This document shows positions 1 through 8,960 of a stretch of 64,000 nt of DNA, piece by piece. The notes beneath the pieces were generated by a model, which was not told the origin of the DNA, searched no databases, and saw only the letters and a program-made list of their open reading frames with translations. How positions within the stretch are numbered: the stretch's first letter is position 1; each line of letters opens with the position of its first letter. A program made the position numbers and the translations under genes. Source of the stretch: Alteribacter keqinensis (GTDB taxonomy: Bacteria; Bacillota; Bacilli; Bacillales; Salisediminibacteriaceae); assembly GCF_003710255.1 (NCBI RefSeq), contig NZ_RHIB01000001.1, positions 2,232,001 to 2,296,000 of the forward strand. The letters run 5' to 3'.

Positions 1-227
1 TTCACCGCTTCTTTTATCTCGTCTGTAAAGGTAACTTCTCCTTTACCTGAAATTTCACCGTAACTTGAGAAGTCAAACACATTGTAGCCTGTTACTTCTT
101 TTGAGTCTTTATCGTAAAAGCAAGTCACTCCGTTTATCCGTTTCCATGTCTCATTCTGTTTCTCTGTTTCTTTAAGCTTCAGAATCAGAATGTCACCGAT
201 TCCATCGAGATTATAATAGGCTTTCAT
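1..227 (-). CDS. ytpR: YtpR-like tRNA-binding protein, 5' part only
   Basis: The first 75 codons of a gene that runs off the left edge. Translation starts at an ATG at 227, with a GGAGGG ribosome site 8 bases upstream, and begins MKAYYNLDGIGDILI. This N-terminal region, with the later stretch VTGYNVFDFSSYG, resembles Bacillus YtpR, a protein related to the beta subunit of phenylalanyl-tRNA synthetase that carries a C-terminal EMAP-II type tRNA-binding domain. That domain lies outside the window, so the call rests on the N-terminus and on position: it is the last gene of a ytpP-ytpQ-ytpR run, 15 bases after the ytpQ stop codon. Its molecular role is unclear. Confidence 0.75.
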   Translation of the reverse strand, partial: MKAYYNLDGIGDILILKLKETEKQNETWKRINGVTCFYDKDSKEVTGYNVFDFSSYGEISGKGEVTFTDEIKEAV

Positions 228-242
228 ATGTGCTTCCCTCCA

Positions 243-1040
243 CTACTCTTTTGGCTTACGCTGGGCCAGAATGAAAATAGGCTCCAGCTCGCTTTTTTCA
301 TACATAAATGGAAGTGCTGTAATCGGTGATGTGCCTTTGGCGTAAAAAGAAAAAGCCATTTGGGCAAGGACATCATACCCTCGTTCATTCTGGATATCCC
401 CGAATATGAGAACGTCCTGATGAGGAATCGATACAGTCAGCTGTCCTTTTGCTTTCTTGTCCATTTCTTTTAATAACGCCTCGTTTAAGATTCTGCTGGC
501 ATCATACCCGTCGTTCGTATTTACAAAATAAAATGTGTTGCCTGCCACAGTATCGGATTTCATCGGTGCTTTAAGGGAACGCAGATTGAAAAGGGCTGCC
601 TCTTCTATTTCTTTTTGCGTGAGCTGTTCCTGAGCAAGGTGATCTTCATTTAGAAGTACATATGTTTTTCCCAGGTCAAAGGCATAGTAAACACGGGATT
701 CAGCTGTGTGCTCCGACGACAAAAGCTTTACACCTTCAGAGCTTTCCTCTGGAAAGGATGTAGAACGAATCACCGGAAAGATCTGATTCTCTTTGCCTTT
801 AACACCAACGGAGGTACTCATGGCGTTTACACCTTCACGGATATAATGAAGCACTTCATCGAGCGCTTTTTTCTCGTCTTTTTTAAATTTATCAGCTAAA
901 GGATTCAAGGAGACCGTAATCCCTTTTTTCGTTTCTTTATCTGCCACTCTGTATGCTTCGTTATCTCGATTATAGGACGTAATAAATGGATCGTCCTTTA
1001 AATTTTCGTCGAGCAGTCGTTTAATTGCTAAAGGTTTCAT
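243..1040 (-). CDS. ytpQ: DUF1444 family protein YtpQ
   Basis: A 265-residue soluble protein with no signal peptide or membrane segment. Length, the start MKPLAIKRLLDENLKDD and the end HPILAQRKPKE-like tail match the DUF1444 (UPF0354) family typified by B. subtilis YtpQ. No biochemical function is established and I see no catalytic motif. The ATG at 1040 has a good AGGAGG site. It lies between ytpP and ytpR on the same strand as in B. subtilis, but here a 140-bp inverted-repeat element (1166-1305) separates it from ytpP, so co-transcription with ytpP is uncertain. Family assignment is firm; function is unknown. Confidence 0.88.
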   Translation of the reverse strand: MKPLAIKRLLDENLKDDPFITSYNRDNEAYRVADKETKKGITVSLNPLADKFKKDEKKALDEVLHYIREGVNAMSTSVGVKGKENQIFPVIRSTSFPEESSEGVKLLSSEHTAESRVYYAFDLGKTYVLLNEDHLAQEQLTQKEIEEAALFNLRSLKAPMKSDTVAGNTFYFVNTNDGYDASRILNEALLKEMDKKAKGQLTVSIPHQDVLIFGDIQNERGYDVLAQMAFSFYAKGTSPITALPFMYEKSELEPIFILAQRKPKE

Positions 1041-1165
1041 AATATCCTCCTGTATTCACGGGACTATAACGTATTTTAACACGCGGGACCGGAGATAAAA
1101 AGCAATCGGAACTGCTTTAAACAGGGCAGGTACTTCTTTCTCACCAACCTGTTTTTGAATATAAG

Positions 1166-1305
1166 AGGCTGGGACAGAAGTGTTTTAGTCAACGGGAATC
1201 CGAACGCATCATATGCGGTGTAATTAAATCGCTCCTTAAATATACTTCGCTATGTTAGCGCATTGTTCGGATTCTCAGCTAAACCCTTTCTTTATGTCCC
1301 AGCCT
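1166..1305. repeat. Inverted-repeat element with GCTGGGACA ends
   Basis: The outer arms AGGCTGGGACA (1166-1176) and TGTCCCAGCCT (1295-1305) are exact reverse complements. A second nested pair, GAATCCGAAC (1196-1205) and GTTCGGATTC (1265-1274), is also perfect. The element fills most of the 274-bp ytpQ-ytpP gap and has no coding capacity. Similar GCTGGGACA-ended repeats are common in Firmicutes genomes (from memory). It could fold into a long hairpin in RNA and act as a processing or attenuation site between ytpP and ytpQ. Confidence 0.7.
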
Positions 1306-1314
1306 GGCTTCGCT

Positions 1315-1635
1315 TTACTTTTCCATTGCTTCTTCAATAAACCGCTCGATTTCCTCACGTGTTTTACGGTCTTTACTTACAAACCGGTCTGCTTCCCGGC
1401 CGTTTTTAAATAAGAGAAAGCTCGGGATACCGAAAATTTCAAGTTCCTGGCACTGCTCGATAAACGTATCCCTGTCCATTTTATAAAAAGACAGATCGGA
1501 GAACTTTTCCTCAATCGCCGGCACTTCAGGCTCGATTACAACACAGTCCGGGCACCAGCCAGCCGTAAACATAATCACTGCCCCGTCTTCTTCCTTTACT
1601 TGTTCAAATTGGTCAACCGTCTGAATGGAAATCAT
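1315..1635 (-). CDS. ytpP: Thioredoxin-like protein YtpP
   Basis: A 106-residue single-domain thioredoxin-fold protein. The active-site motif WCPDC lies near residues 27-31 in the context FTAGWCPDCV, and the cis-proline region appears as FGIPSFLLFKNG (around residue 70). It is probably a cytosolic thiol-disulfide oxidoreductase; its natural partners are not evident. The ATG at 1635 has an AGGAGG site 7-8 bases upstream. It starts 11 bases after the PTS IIC-like gene stop, so the two are probably one transcript. The order ytpP-ytpQ-ytpR is conserved with B. subtilis. Confidence 0.9.
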   Translation of the reverse strand: MISIQTVDQFEQVKEEDGAVIMFTAGWCPDCVVIEPEVPAIEEKFSDLSFYKMDRDTFIEQCQELEIFGIPSFLLFKNGREADRFVSKDRKTREEIERFIEEAMEK

Positions 1636-1646
1636 ATAAATTCCTC

Positions 1647-2657
1647 CTAGGATTGGTTAATTTTCATATCTCCGAATTGGATAACGCCTCGGTTCCTCAG
1701 ATACTCCGATAATAAAATACTTATAACAGCAGGTCCAGCAATGTGCAGGAGAACAACCATAAGAGCAACCTCAGCTGTAAATCCCATCGTATTAAATGCC
1801 ATGATCTGTCCTACAAAACCGCTTGTGCCCATGCCGGCACCTTCTTTGGAATTTTCCATCTGGAACACAACGGTCGACAACGGACCGAGAATGGCCGCGG
1901 TCATGGTAGGAGGCAGCAGAATCCACGGATTTTTCACCACATTGGCAATCTGGAGCATCGATGTCCCTATGCCGAGAGCTACAATGCCCGACCATTTATT
2001 TTCTCTGTAGCTGCTCACGGCGAAGCCAACCATCTGGGCCGCACAGCCGACAGCTGCTGCACCGGCGGCAATTCCTTCAAGACCGAGCATGATAGCGATA
2101 GCGGCACTGGATATGGGGGCTGTTAAAGCAAGGCCCATTAAAACAGCCACAAGAATCCCCATTAAAAACGGCTGCTGTTCAGTCGCCCACATGACGAGCT
2201 GTCCGAACTGCCCCATGCCTGTCTGGATGCCTGGACCGATAAAGGTGGCAGCCCCTACACCGGTCAAAATGGTCACAAAGGGAGTCACAATAATATCGAT
2301 CTTCGTTTCTTCTGATACAAGCTTGCCGAATTCGGTAGAGATCAATGCGGCAGCAAAAGCACCCGCCGGGCCCCCAAGCTCTGCTCCGGCAGCACCGGAT
2401 ATTACCGCCGCAAACAATACGAGTCTCGGCGCTTTTAATCCATAGGCCACTGCTACCCCGATGGCCGGTCCCATCAGACCCATAGCGGTTGTACCCACAG
2501 ACTCAAGCCAGGAAATATGCAGCTGAATCCCTGCCGTCTGGATGATCAATCCAATAATCAAAGATGAAAACAACCCAAGAGCCATATAGCTGAGGGCATC
2601 AATAATGTATCGCTGGAAAGAAGGCTCAACGCCTTTTTTCCTCAAAAAGTCCCGCAT
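1647..2657 (-). CDS. PTS EIIC-type membrane protein (PTS_EIIC_2 family)
   Basis: A 336-residue, strongly hydrophobic protein with roughly eight to ten membrane segments rich in Gly and Ala. It resembles the stand-alone family annotated as PTS sugar transporter subunit IIC (PTS_EIIC_2), which lacks fused IIA or IIB domains. No EIIA or EIIB gene is adjacent, so a classical phosphotransferase transport role cannot be supported and the substrate is unknown. The N-terminus is MRDFLRKKGVEPSFQRYI. It is the first gene of a minus-strand run leading into ytpP. I treat the family as likely and the function as open. Confidence 0.75.
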   Translation of the reverse strand: MRDFLRKKGVEPSFQRYIIDALSYMALGLFSSLIIGLIIQTAGIQLHISWLESVGTTAMGLMGPAIGVAVAYGLKAPRLVLFAAVISGAAGAELGGPAGAFAAALISTEFGKLVSEETKIDIIVTPFVTILTGVGAATFIGPGIQTGMGQFGQLVMWATEQQPFLMGILVAVLMGLALTAPISSAAIAIMLGLEGIAAGAAAVGCAAQMVGFAVSSYRENKWSGIVALGIGTSMLQIANVVKNPWILLPPTMTAAILGPLSTVVFQMENSKEGAGMGTSGFVGQIMAFNTMGFTAEVALMVVLLHIAGPAVISILLSEYLRNRGVIQFGDMKINQS

Positions 2658-2727
2658 AGTCTGTCACCTTTCTTACTTTTATGTAGATGTATCTGCTGAA
2701 CAACCGGGCTGGTTCTTGATGGATAAA

Positions 2728-2757
2728 AAAAAGAATAAGAGGCACCCCCTTATTCTA
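2728..2757 (-). terminator. Rho-independent terminator of the lipoprotein gene
   Basis: On the minus strand GAATAAG and CTTATTC pair around a short GC-containing loop and are followed by eight T residues. It begins 8 bases after the stop codon of the lipoprotein gene at 2766-3278. Confidence 0.75.
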
Positions 2758-2765
2758 TCGAATTC

Positions 2766-3278
2766 CTATTTAGTTTGCACAGATTGTACCATTTCAAATA
2801 ATAATTCTGCATCCTCATTTACATCTCCGAGGGTGCTGATCGCAGTCCCTTTTACACCATTATATCCGGCGATAACCTGATATTCCACTTCATCCATTTC
2901 CTGAATGATTAGATAGCCGCGGTTGCCGTTTTCATGATGCAATTGCACATAGTCAGGCTCCCCTTGAATGCGCTGGGCTTCGAGGAGTTCTTCTTCATTT
3001 TCAAACTCTCCAGCATCACCGGAAAAAATTAAATAGGTTGTATCATCGTCACTCAGAACAAGATTGTACAGGTCTTCATCTTCAACTGAAAGATGGCCTG
3101 GTTTATATATAGATAAATAGTCGTTTTCGTAATTGGTTTCCCCAGGGTCTGCTTTCATTTTAGCTTCAAATGTATCATCTGCGCTGGTCATTACTGCTTC
3201 TTCAGAAACAGAACAAGCAGCAAAGGCAAACAGTAAAGACGCTGCCACAAGCAACCCTGGTCCCTTTTTTAAAAGCAC
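2766..3278 (-). CDS. Small predicted lipoprotein of unknown function
   Basis: A 170-residue protein with a type II signal peptide: a Lys-rich start (MLLKKG), a hydrophobic core, and a lipobox LFAFAAC with the modified Cys at about residue 22. The mature part is acidic with no domain I recognise. It starts with GTG at 3278, 9 bases after a GGAGG site; a closer ATG in another frame meets a stop after four codons. It stands alone, with a terminator directly downstream. It is exported and lipid-anchored by inference. The function cannot be stated. Confidence 0.8.
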   Translation of the reverse strand: MLLKKGPGLLVAASLLFAFAACSVSEEAVMTSADDTFEAKMKADPGETNYENDYLSIYKPGHLSVEDEDLYNLVLSDDDTTYLIFSGDAGEFENEEELLEAQRIQGEPDYVQLHHENGNRGYLIIQEMDEVEYQVIAGYNGVKGTAISTLGDVNEDAELLFEMVQSVQTK

Positions 3279-3450
3279 AACATTGTACCTCCCACTTTAG
3301 ATTCATTTTATATGATATACCTAACAAAAAACAGCTGACAACCCTTTTTCGACAATTTGTGCAGTAGAAAGGTTTTCCTTATCCTTTGGCATAATGCTTG
3401 TAAGCGGTTAAAATGAGGGTGTTGATTAACTTATCAGAGGAGTGACTGTG

Positions 3451-3897
3451 ATGGAATTAACCGTTTATCTGGCAGGACAAATTCATGACAACTGGCGTGA
3501 GGAAGTAAAGAGCAAAGCAAAAGACCTTCAGCTTCCATTAAACTTTGTCGGACCGATGGAAAACCACTCAAGGTCTGATGATATCGGTGAAGAAATTCTT
3601 GGGGAGCAGCCTGATGCGATTTACAAGGACGACCGGGCTTCAGACTTCAACAACCTGCGTACCCAGGTCCTCATGGGAAAATCAGATATTGTTATTGCCC
3701 TTTTTGGTGAAAAGTACAAGCAGTGGAACAGCGCAATGGATGCATCTGCAGCCATCGCTCAAAACAAACCGCTTATAATCGTTCGTCCAAAGGACCTGCA
3801 CCACCCGTTAAAAGAACTCTCAAACAAAGCGAACGTGACTGTCGAAAACGTCGATCAGGCACTTCAGGCGATTCAGTACATTTTTGACACGGAATAA
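3451..3897 (+). CDS. ytoQ: YtoQ family protein
   Basis: A 148-residue soluble protein matching Bacillus YtoQ in length and sequence (start MELTVYLAGQIHDNW). The fold resembles nucleoside 2-deoxyribosyltransferase-like proteins: an N-terminal YLAGQIH strand-loop and an ALFGEKYKQWN segment. No enzymatic activity is established. I choose the ATG at 3451 over an in-frame GTG at 3442 because an AGAGGAG site ends 8 bases before the ATG and overlaps the GTG. It is flanked by a strong terminator, and in B. subtilis it also neighbours ytpP and ytoP. Confidence 0.85.
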   Translation: MELTVYLAGQIHDNWREEVKSKAKDLQLPLNFVGPMENHSRSDDIGEEILGEQPDAIYKDDRASDFNNLRTQVLMGKSDIVIALFGEKYKQWNSAMDASAAIAQNKPLIIVRPKDLHHPLKELSNKANVTVENVDQALQAIQYIFDTE

Positions 3898-3899
3898 AT

Positions 3900-3938
3900 G
3901 AAAAAGTCATGAGGTTCGTTGTGAGCCTCATGACTTTT
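3900..3938 (+). terminator. Terminator after ytoQ
   Basis: AAAAAGTCATGAGG pairs with CCTCATGACTTTTT around a short loop starting two bases after the ytoQ stop codon. The arms are nearly perfect and T-rich, so it could work in both directions. Confidence 0.9.
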
Positions 3939-3969
3939 TATTTACTGACTGCAGTTCTGAAGGCGGTTA

Positions 3970-4055
3970 TTCTTTTGATATTGAATTTAATACTATCAAA
4001 AATCTAAATAATACTATCAGAAAAGCAATTATTACTATCAAAAATCGTATTATTT
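3970..4055. repeat. Degenerate 21-base periodic array between ytoQ and the NTPase gene
   Basis: The octamer TACTATCA occurs at 3991, 4012 and 4033, exactly 21 bases apart each time, usually followed by AAAAAT. The spacer is AT-rich and non-coding. It resembles in period, though not strictly in sequence, the arrays at 54166-54285 and 59819-59900. Confidence 0.6.
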
Positions 4056-4088
4056 CTTTTTCACATCAAAATAGGTACTCGTCACCGC

Positions 4089-4601
4089 TCAAAAAAAATC
4101 TTCGTTATATAAAAACTGTCCATACAGAAGCTTCACAACGTGACTGAACATTTCGGACCGGGAAACCATCCCCCGGGTCAAAATCCCGATCGTTCCTTCC
4201 CCTTTTCTAACGTCCGTCTGATTGGCATACTCGTCGATGACCTTCCCGAGTTCTTCACCGTTGCGGACTTTAGCCGCGATTTCTTCAGGAAGCGGGATAC
4301 GTGCACCACCTGCTACATATATATCGCCTGACCTTGTAGCCAGGGATCCCCAGTTACACAGCAGCATTTCTTCTTCCGTATCAATAACGCCGCCTTCAAG
4401 GCCGATTCCAATCTCAGCTCCCTTTTCAACTAAATACCTCGCTCTGTTTATGGCACCGGTCCTTGTCTCTTCATCTGAAACAGGCTGGTCTGAAACGGCA
4501 GACGGTGCTTCTTTGCCCGTAACTGCAAAGTCGTCCTTAAAAACTTCTCTAACTGCATTGATTTTGGCCGGATTTTTTGATCCGACAACCACTGTGTGCA
4601 T
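4089..4601 (-). CDS. ITP/XTP triphosphatase-like protein (DUF84, YjjX family)
   Basis: A 170-residue protein whose start, VVVGSKNPAKINAVREVF, is the signature of the DUF84 inosine/xanthosine triphosphatase family typified by E. coli YjjX. A further conserved block is EIGIGLEGGVI. The family hydrolyses non-canonical purine nucleoside triphosphates and so keeps the nucleotide pool clean. It is cytosolic and the length is normal. The ATG has a GGAGG site. It follows ytoP on the same strand with 60 bases between them that can form a hairpin (4619-4656), so read-through from ytoP is possible. Substrate specificity is inferred from the family. Confidence 0.85.
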   Translation of the reverse strand: MHTVVVGSKNPAKINAVREVFKDDFAVTGKEAPSAVSDQPVSDEETRTGAINRARYLVEKGAEIGIGLEGGVIDTEEEMLLCNWGSLATRSGDIYVAGGARIPLPEEIAAKVRNGEELGKVIDEYANQTDVRKGEGTIGILTRGMVSRSEMFSHVVKLLYGQFLYNEDFF

Positions 4602-4661
4602 AACGATGCCTCCATAAAGAGAAGCTGCCTCTTTTTTAAGAGACAGCTCTCACAATTTGTT

Positions 4662-5735
4662 TTATGAATTGGAACGAATGGACTCCACTGTTGTGCGATC
4701 CATTTTTCTTGCAAGGGTTGTAATCAGCTCTTTTGCCGCTGCGTAATCGTCCACGTGTACGATGGAAGAAGACGTGTGGATGTAGCGGGAGCAGATGCCG
4801 ATAACCGCAGATGGCACACCGCTTCCTGAGGTGTGAACGCGCCCGGCATCGGTTCCTCCTTGGGAAATAAAGAACTGATAAGGAATGTTGTTGGATTCTG
4901 CAGTGTCCAGGATAAACTCTCTCATCCCGCGGTGAGTGATCATCGTACGGTCAAAAATACGAAGAAGGGCTCCTTTTCCAAGGTGGCCGAATGCGTCTTT
5001 TTCTCCGGAAGCATCGTTTGCAGGACTAGCATCCATTGCGAAGAAAATGTCCGGTTCGATCATGTTCGCAGCTACCTGGGCACCGCGAAGTCCCACTTCT
5101 TCCTGCACCGTTGCCCCTGAATAAAGGATATTCGGGGTCTTTTCATCTTTAAGCTCTTTTAAGAGCTCAATGGCAAGACCGCAACCGTAACGGTTATCCC
5201 ATGCTTTCGTAAGGATTTTTTTCTCGTTTGCCATTCGTTCCATCGGACATACCGGCACGATCTGCTGCCCGGGCTTGATCCCGATTCGCTCAGCATCCGC
5301 ACGGTCATCGGCTCCGATATCAATGTACATATGCTTAATATCCATCGGCTTTTTACGCTTCGCTTCATCAAGAAGGTGTGGAGGAATTGATCCTACAACC
5401 CCTGTTACAGGACCGTTTTCTGTAATAATGTGCAGGCGCTGGGCCAGAAGTACCTGGCTCCACCAGCCTCCAAGGGTCTGGAAGCGGATAAGACCTTTGT
5501 CTGTGATCTGGGTAACCATAAAACCGACTTCATCCATGTGGCCTGCGACCATCACTTTAGGCCCGTTTTCGTCCCCTTTTTTTACTCCGAAAACTCCGCC
5601 GAGCCCGTCCTGAATAACTTCATCACTGTACTTTTCAAGCTCTCTCTTCATATACTTACGAACCTGATGTTCAAATCCAGGTGCCCCTGGAAGCTGCGTA
5701 AGTGTTTCAAACATTTGATACGTTTCCTGATTCAT
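4662..5735 (-). CDS. ytoP: M42 family metallopeptidase YtoP
   Basis: A 357-residue M42 (glutamyl aminopeptidase / cellulase M) enzyme. Visible metal-site motifs are [13 protein letters not shown] (residues about 63-75), TKAWDNRYG (about 175), [13 protein letters not shown] (about 211) and the C-terminal [14 protein letters not shown]. These supply the two-metal His/Asp/Glu ligands of the family. It is a cytosolic oligomeric aminopeptidase that trims N-terminal residues from peptides. The ATG at 5735 has an AAAGGGGA site. The gene is intact and of usual length. Confidence 0.93.
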   Translation of the reverse strand: MNQETYQMFETLTQLPGAPGFEHQVRKYMKRELEKYSDEVIQDGLGGVFGVKKGDENGPKVMVAGHMDEVGFMVTQITDKGLIRFQTLGGWWSQVLLAQRLHIITENGPVTGVVGSIPPHLLDEAKRKKPMDIKHMYIDIGADDRADAERIGIKPGQQIVPVCPMERMANEKKILTKAWDNRYGCGLAIELLKELKDEKTPNILYSGATVQEEVGLRGAQVAANMIEPDIFFAMDASPANDASGEKDAFGHLGKGALLRIFDRTMITHRGMREFILDTAESNNIPYQFFISQGGTDAGRVHTSGSGVPSAVIGICSRYIHTSSSIVHVDDYAAAKELITTLARKMDRTTVESIRSNS

Positions 5736-5963
5736 AATTATCCCCTTTCAGGTTTCACTCTTATGTACTATCTTCTAGTTTACCGAAATCGTTAAAATGT
5801 TTCCACTTTTTCGCCGGACGAAAGAATTATAAAGAAATTTGCTCCTCTTCCCCTTTCATCATTTGGCATTTTTTTCTCCATTCGCTATACTAAGTTCAGG
5901 CACACAATTTGGTTATGAATACACACGTTAAAAATACTATTCCCATTTAGGATGGTGAGTGAA

Positions 5964-6284
5964 ATGAGTTGGAAGCGTTTCATTGCAGGTGTAGGAGTCG
6001 GCGTCGCAGTAGCGTGGTTTGCCAAAGACCAGCTGGAACAGACAAGCTGCAACCTGTCACCTGAACGAGCACTGAAATTAGTTAAACGGAAAATGAAAGA
6101 TTTCGGAACTATTGACGGATCATGGATTCACATGATGGCAGAAGAGTTCCACAATGATAACCTTACGTATTCTGTCTACCGGGGCGGCGTTTCATGTACA
6201 ATCGACGGCCACCTTCATGCTTTTGAATTTCTTGTTGATGCATCAACCGGTACGATTTTAAAACTGAAAAGACAGGATGACTGA
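5964..6284 (+). CDS. ytzB: YtzB-like PepSY-domain protein
   Basis: A protein of about 106 residues: an N-terminal membrane anchor (RFIAGVGVGVAVAWFAKDQ) followed by one PepSY-like domain (SPERALKLVKRKMKDFG through VDASTGTILKLKR). PepSY domains are often peptidase-inhibitory or regulatory modules on the outer face of the membrane. An upstream in-frame ATG at 5952 would add four residues; I prefer 5964 because it leaves room for the ribosome site. In B. subtilis ytzB also lies next to ytoP. The protease link is only an inference from the family, though two secreted proteases follow it. Confidence 0.8.
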   Translation: MSWKRFIAGVGVGVAVAWFAKDQLEQTSCNLSPERALKLVKRKMKDFGTIDGSWIHMMAEEFHNDNLTYSVYRGGVSCTIDGHLHAFEFLVDASTGTILKLKRQDD

Positions 6285-6303
6285 GCCTCCTGATGAAGAA
6301 GAA

Positions 6304-6332
6304 GATCCCGTGCAAAAACGGGGTCTTTTTTG
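6304..6332 (+). terminator. Terminator after ytzB
   Basis: GATCCCG pairs with CGGGGTC around TGCAAAAA and is followed by a run of six T residues. It separates ytzB from the protease genes. Confidence 0.85.
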
Positions 6333-6537
6333 TATTTTACAAAAAATAGGACAAAATACCTTATTAAATTATCTGATTATTCATAATATTAGTTCTTCAG
6401 ACACAAGGAGCAATTCACTTTTAAGAAGAAAGTATTATAGGCAAATGATTATTTCCTATATTTTGCGAAAGGAGGATATTTTTACAGAAAAACTGCGGTT
6501 TTGACCAAGTATATCTATCTATTTAGGGGGAATGAAA

Positions 6538-8925
6538 GTGAAGAGTAATTTGACACGGGTGATGATGTCGTTCCTGGCTGTTTTGCTGATTGTTTCAACC
6601 TTTGCGCCGTTTGGTTCTGCAAACAGTGATCGTGAACTTGAGATCGGTGAGCTGTTTGGAAGTTACGACCTTTCTTCAAGTGATGAAGTGACAGTTATTG
6701 TCGAGTTGGATGAGCCATCAATCGTTGAAGCAAAAAGTAAAGGTAAATCACAGACTAAAGGAAACTTGCAACGTGTGCGGGAAGACGTAATTGATGACGT
6801 ACATAGTGCTGCTCCGAACAGTGAAATAAACCGCGAATATGATTATGTATTCTCCGGTTTCTCTGTACAGCTTCCGCAAAATGAGATTGGAAGTTTACTA
6901 AGTGTTGACGGCGTAAAAGCCGTTTACCCTGATGTTTTGTATCAGGTGGATGCGTTTGACCCGGAACTGATTGATTCTGAGTCATTTTCTCCAGCCATGA
7001 TGGAAAGTGCACCTTTTATTGGTGCCGAAGAAGCATGGAAAGACCTTGGAATAACCGGTAAAGGAGTAACGGTCGCCATTATTGATACTGGAGTTGACTA
7101 CACGCACCCTGACCTTGCCCACGCATTTGGTGACTATAAAGGCTACGACTTTGTTGACAATGACGAAGACCCTCAGGAAGGACCGGGTCAGTACCACGGA
7201 ACTCACGTAGCTGGTACAGTGGCTGCAAATGGGGCTATTAAGGGAGTTGCACCTGATGCCAGCCTGATAGGGTACCGTGTACTTGGTCCTAACGGTGGTA
7301 CCACTGCAGATGTCGTTGCCGCTATTGAACTCGCTGTTCAAGACGGCGCAGACATTATGAACCTTTCACTGGGAAATACATTGAACAACCCGGACTGGGC
7401 TACTTCCATCGCACTTGACTGGGCTATGGCTGAAGGGGTTGTTGCAGTTACTTCCAACGGAAACGCAGGTCCAAACAACTGGACTGTAGGATCACCAGGT
7501 ACTTCTCGTGATGCGATTTCTGTAGGGGCTACTCAGCTGCCTTACAAAGTTTTCACAGCTGAAACCACTTCATCTGACGGCGTATCCTATGCTTCTTCAG
7601 CTGTACAAGGATTCCCTTCGGAAGAAGAACTGCTGGCTCTTAATGGACAGGACTTTGAACTGGTTGATGTAGGGTTTGGTTCTCCCGCAGAATTTGCCGG
7701 GAAAGATTTAGAAGGTAAAATCGCTTTAATCAGCCGAGGGGCAGGAATTCCTTTCGTCGATAAAGCAACAGAAGCCAAAAAAGCCGGTGCTGTCGGTGCT
7801 ATTCTCTATAATAACGTAGCAGGATCGATGCCGCTTATTCCCGGTATGGATGTTCCTACAATTATGCTGAATCAGGCTGACGGGCAAGCATTGTTGGCAA
7901 AAGTAAATGATGTCACTGTTAGTTTTGATATCGAGTTTGCAGGTGCTGTCGGCGAAACAATGGCTGACTTCTCATCACGCGGTCCCGTAACGTTCACGTG
8001 GATGATCAAGCCTGACGTTTCTGCACCTGGTGTGAACATTGTAAGTACATTCCCTGGAGAGACATATGCTGCTCTTCAAGGAACGAGCATGTCAGCCCCT
8101 CACGTAGCCGGTGCTGCAGCGTTAATTCTTGAAGCACATCCTGACTGGAGTGTAGACAATGTTAAAGCAGCATTAATGAACACTGCAGAAGACATGATCG
8201 ATCCTGCTACAGGTAAAAGCTATCCTCACAATACCCAGGGTGCTGGAAGTATCCGCGTTCTTGATGCGATCGAGACTGAAACACTCGTTTCCCCTGGATC
8301 TTACTCATTCGGTAAATTCGTAAAAGAAAGCGGCCGCCAAGTTGAGAAACAACACTTTGAAATTACGAATCTATCTGATGAGCGTAAACGTTACTCTATT
8401 GATGTAGAGTTCCACGATGAAGCTGCGGCTGATGGGATTAAAGTAAACACAAGTAACAACCTTCAAGTCCAGCCTGGTAAAACACAAAAGGTGAACATGA
8501 ACGTTCAAGTGAATGCAAGCGGGCTTGAGGCAGGCTATTACGAAGCCACAATCACATTAACTGACGGTTCAGATGTTATTGAAGTACCTTCCATCCTCTT
8601 TGTAGGAGAGCCTGATTATCCGCGAGTTACCGGCGCATTTATGGGTAAAGAAGCTGACGGAAGCTACTATGTCGGTTCCTACCTTCCAGGTGGAGCAGAT
8701 GTGATTGAGTATGATATTTACGTTCTCGGACCCGGAAATACAATTGGTGGTTTTGTAGATACGATTGGTTCTTTTGAAAATGTAGAAGCTCCTATCCATG
8801 AATTTAACTGGGATGGAACGGTCCAAAACGGAATTAATCTTCCAAATGGCCAGTGGGTTCTCGGTGTATACGTTGAAAAAGCCGGCGTAACAGAATATAA
8901 AGCCTATCTCGTAACAAAAAATTAA
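6538..8925 (+). CDS. Secreted subtilisin-like serine protease, Vpr type (copy 1)
   Basis: An S8 subtilase precursor of about 795 residues. Domains in order: Sec signal peptide (1-30, ending near GSANS), I9 propeptide (about 50-138), and a catalytic domain with Asp in AIIDTGVDYTH (about 183), His in YHGTHVAGT (220), oxyanion Asn in SNGNAGP (309) and Ser in GTSMSAPHVAG (517). A PA insert (about 355-465) lies between Asn and Ser. Fn3-like and FlgD-Ig-like domains (about 585-795) follow. This is the layout of Bacillus Vpr. I choose GTG 6538 because the AGGGGG site is 7 bases away from it but only 1 base from ATG 6532. The mature enzyme is acidic and should act extracellularly on proteins. A close paralogue follows in tandem. 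Confidence 0.9.
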   Translation: MKSNLTRVMMSFLAVLLIVSTFAPFGSANSDRELEIGELFGSYDLSSSDEVTVIVELDEPSIVEAKSKGKSQTKGNLQRVREDVIDDVHSAAPNSEINREYDYVFSGFSVQLPQNEIGSLLSVDGVKAVYPDVLYQVDAFDPELIDSESFSPAMMESAPFIGAEEAWKDLGITGKGVTVAIIDTGVDYTHPDLAHAFGDYKGYDFVDNDEDPQEGPGQYHGTHVAGTVAANGAIKGVAPDASLIGYRVLGPNGGTTADVVAAIELAVQDGADIMNLSLGNTLNNPDWATSIALDWAMAEGVVAVTSNGNAGPNNWTVGSPGTSRDAISVGATQLPYKVFTAETTSSDGVSYASSAVQGFPSEEELLALNGQDFELVDVGFGSPAEFAGKDLEGKIALISRGAGIPFVDKATEAKKAGAVGAILYNNVAGSMPLIPGMDVPTIMLNQADGQALLAKVNDVTVSFDIEFAGAVGETMADFSSRGPVTFTWMIKPDVSAPGVNIVSTFPGETYAALQGTSMSAPHVAGAAALILEAHPDWSVDNVKAALMNTAEDMIDPATGKSYPHNTQGAGSIRVLDAIETETLVSPGSYSFGKFVKESGRQVEKQHFEITNLSDERKRYSIDVEFHDEAAADGIKVNTSNNLQVQPGKTQKVNMNVQVNASGLEAGYYEATITLTDGSDVIEVPSILFVGEPDYPRVTGAFMGKEADGSYYVGSYLPGGADVIEYDIYVLGPGNTIGGFVDTIGSFENVEAPIHEFNWDGTVQNGINLPNGQWVLGVYVEKAGVTEYKAYLVTKN

Positions 8926-8936
8926 CCACTTAACCT

Positions 8937-8960
8937 GAGAGACCGCCACGGCGGTCTCTT
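8937..8960 (+). terminator. Terminator after first subtilase
   Basis: GAGACCGCC and GGCGGTCTC-type arms form a perfect hairpin with a 3-base loop followed by TTTT. Confidence 0.9.

Noticed and set aside
3410-3423. cre-like word TGTAAGCGGTTAAA before ytoQ
   Set aside because: Lacks the conserved CA end of the cre consensus and is not symmetric.
4619-4656. Hairpin between ytoP and the NTPase gene as a terminator
   Set aside because: The stem is good but no T run follows on the minus strand; noted only as a possible attenuator.
6277-6504. 75-residue open frame between ytzB and the first protease
   Set aside because: It runs through the ytzB terminator, has no ribosome site, and shows no protein-like pattern.
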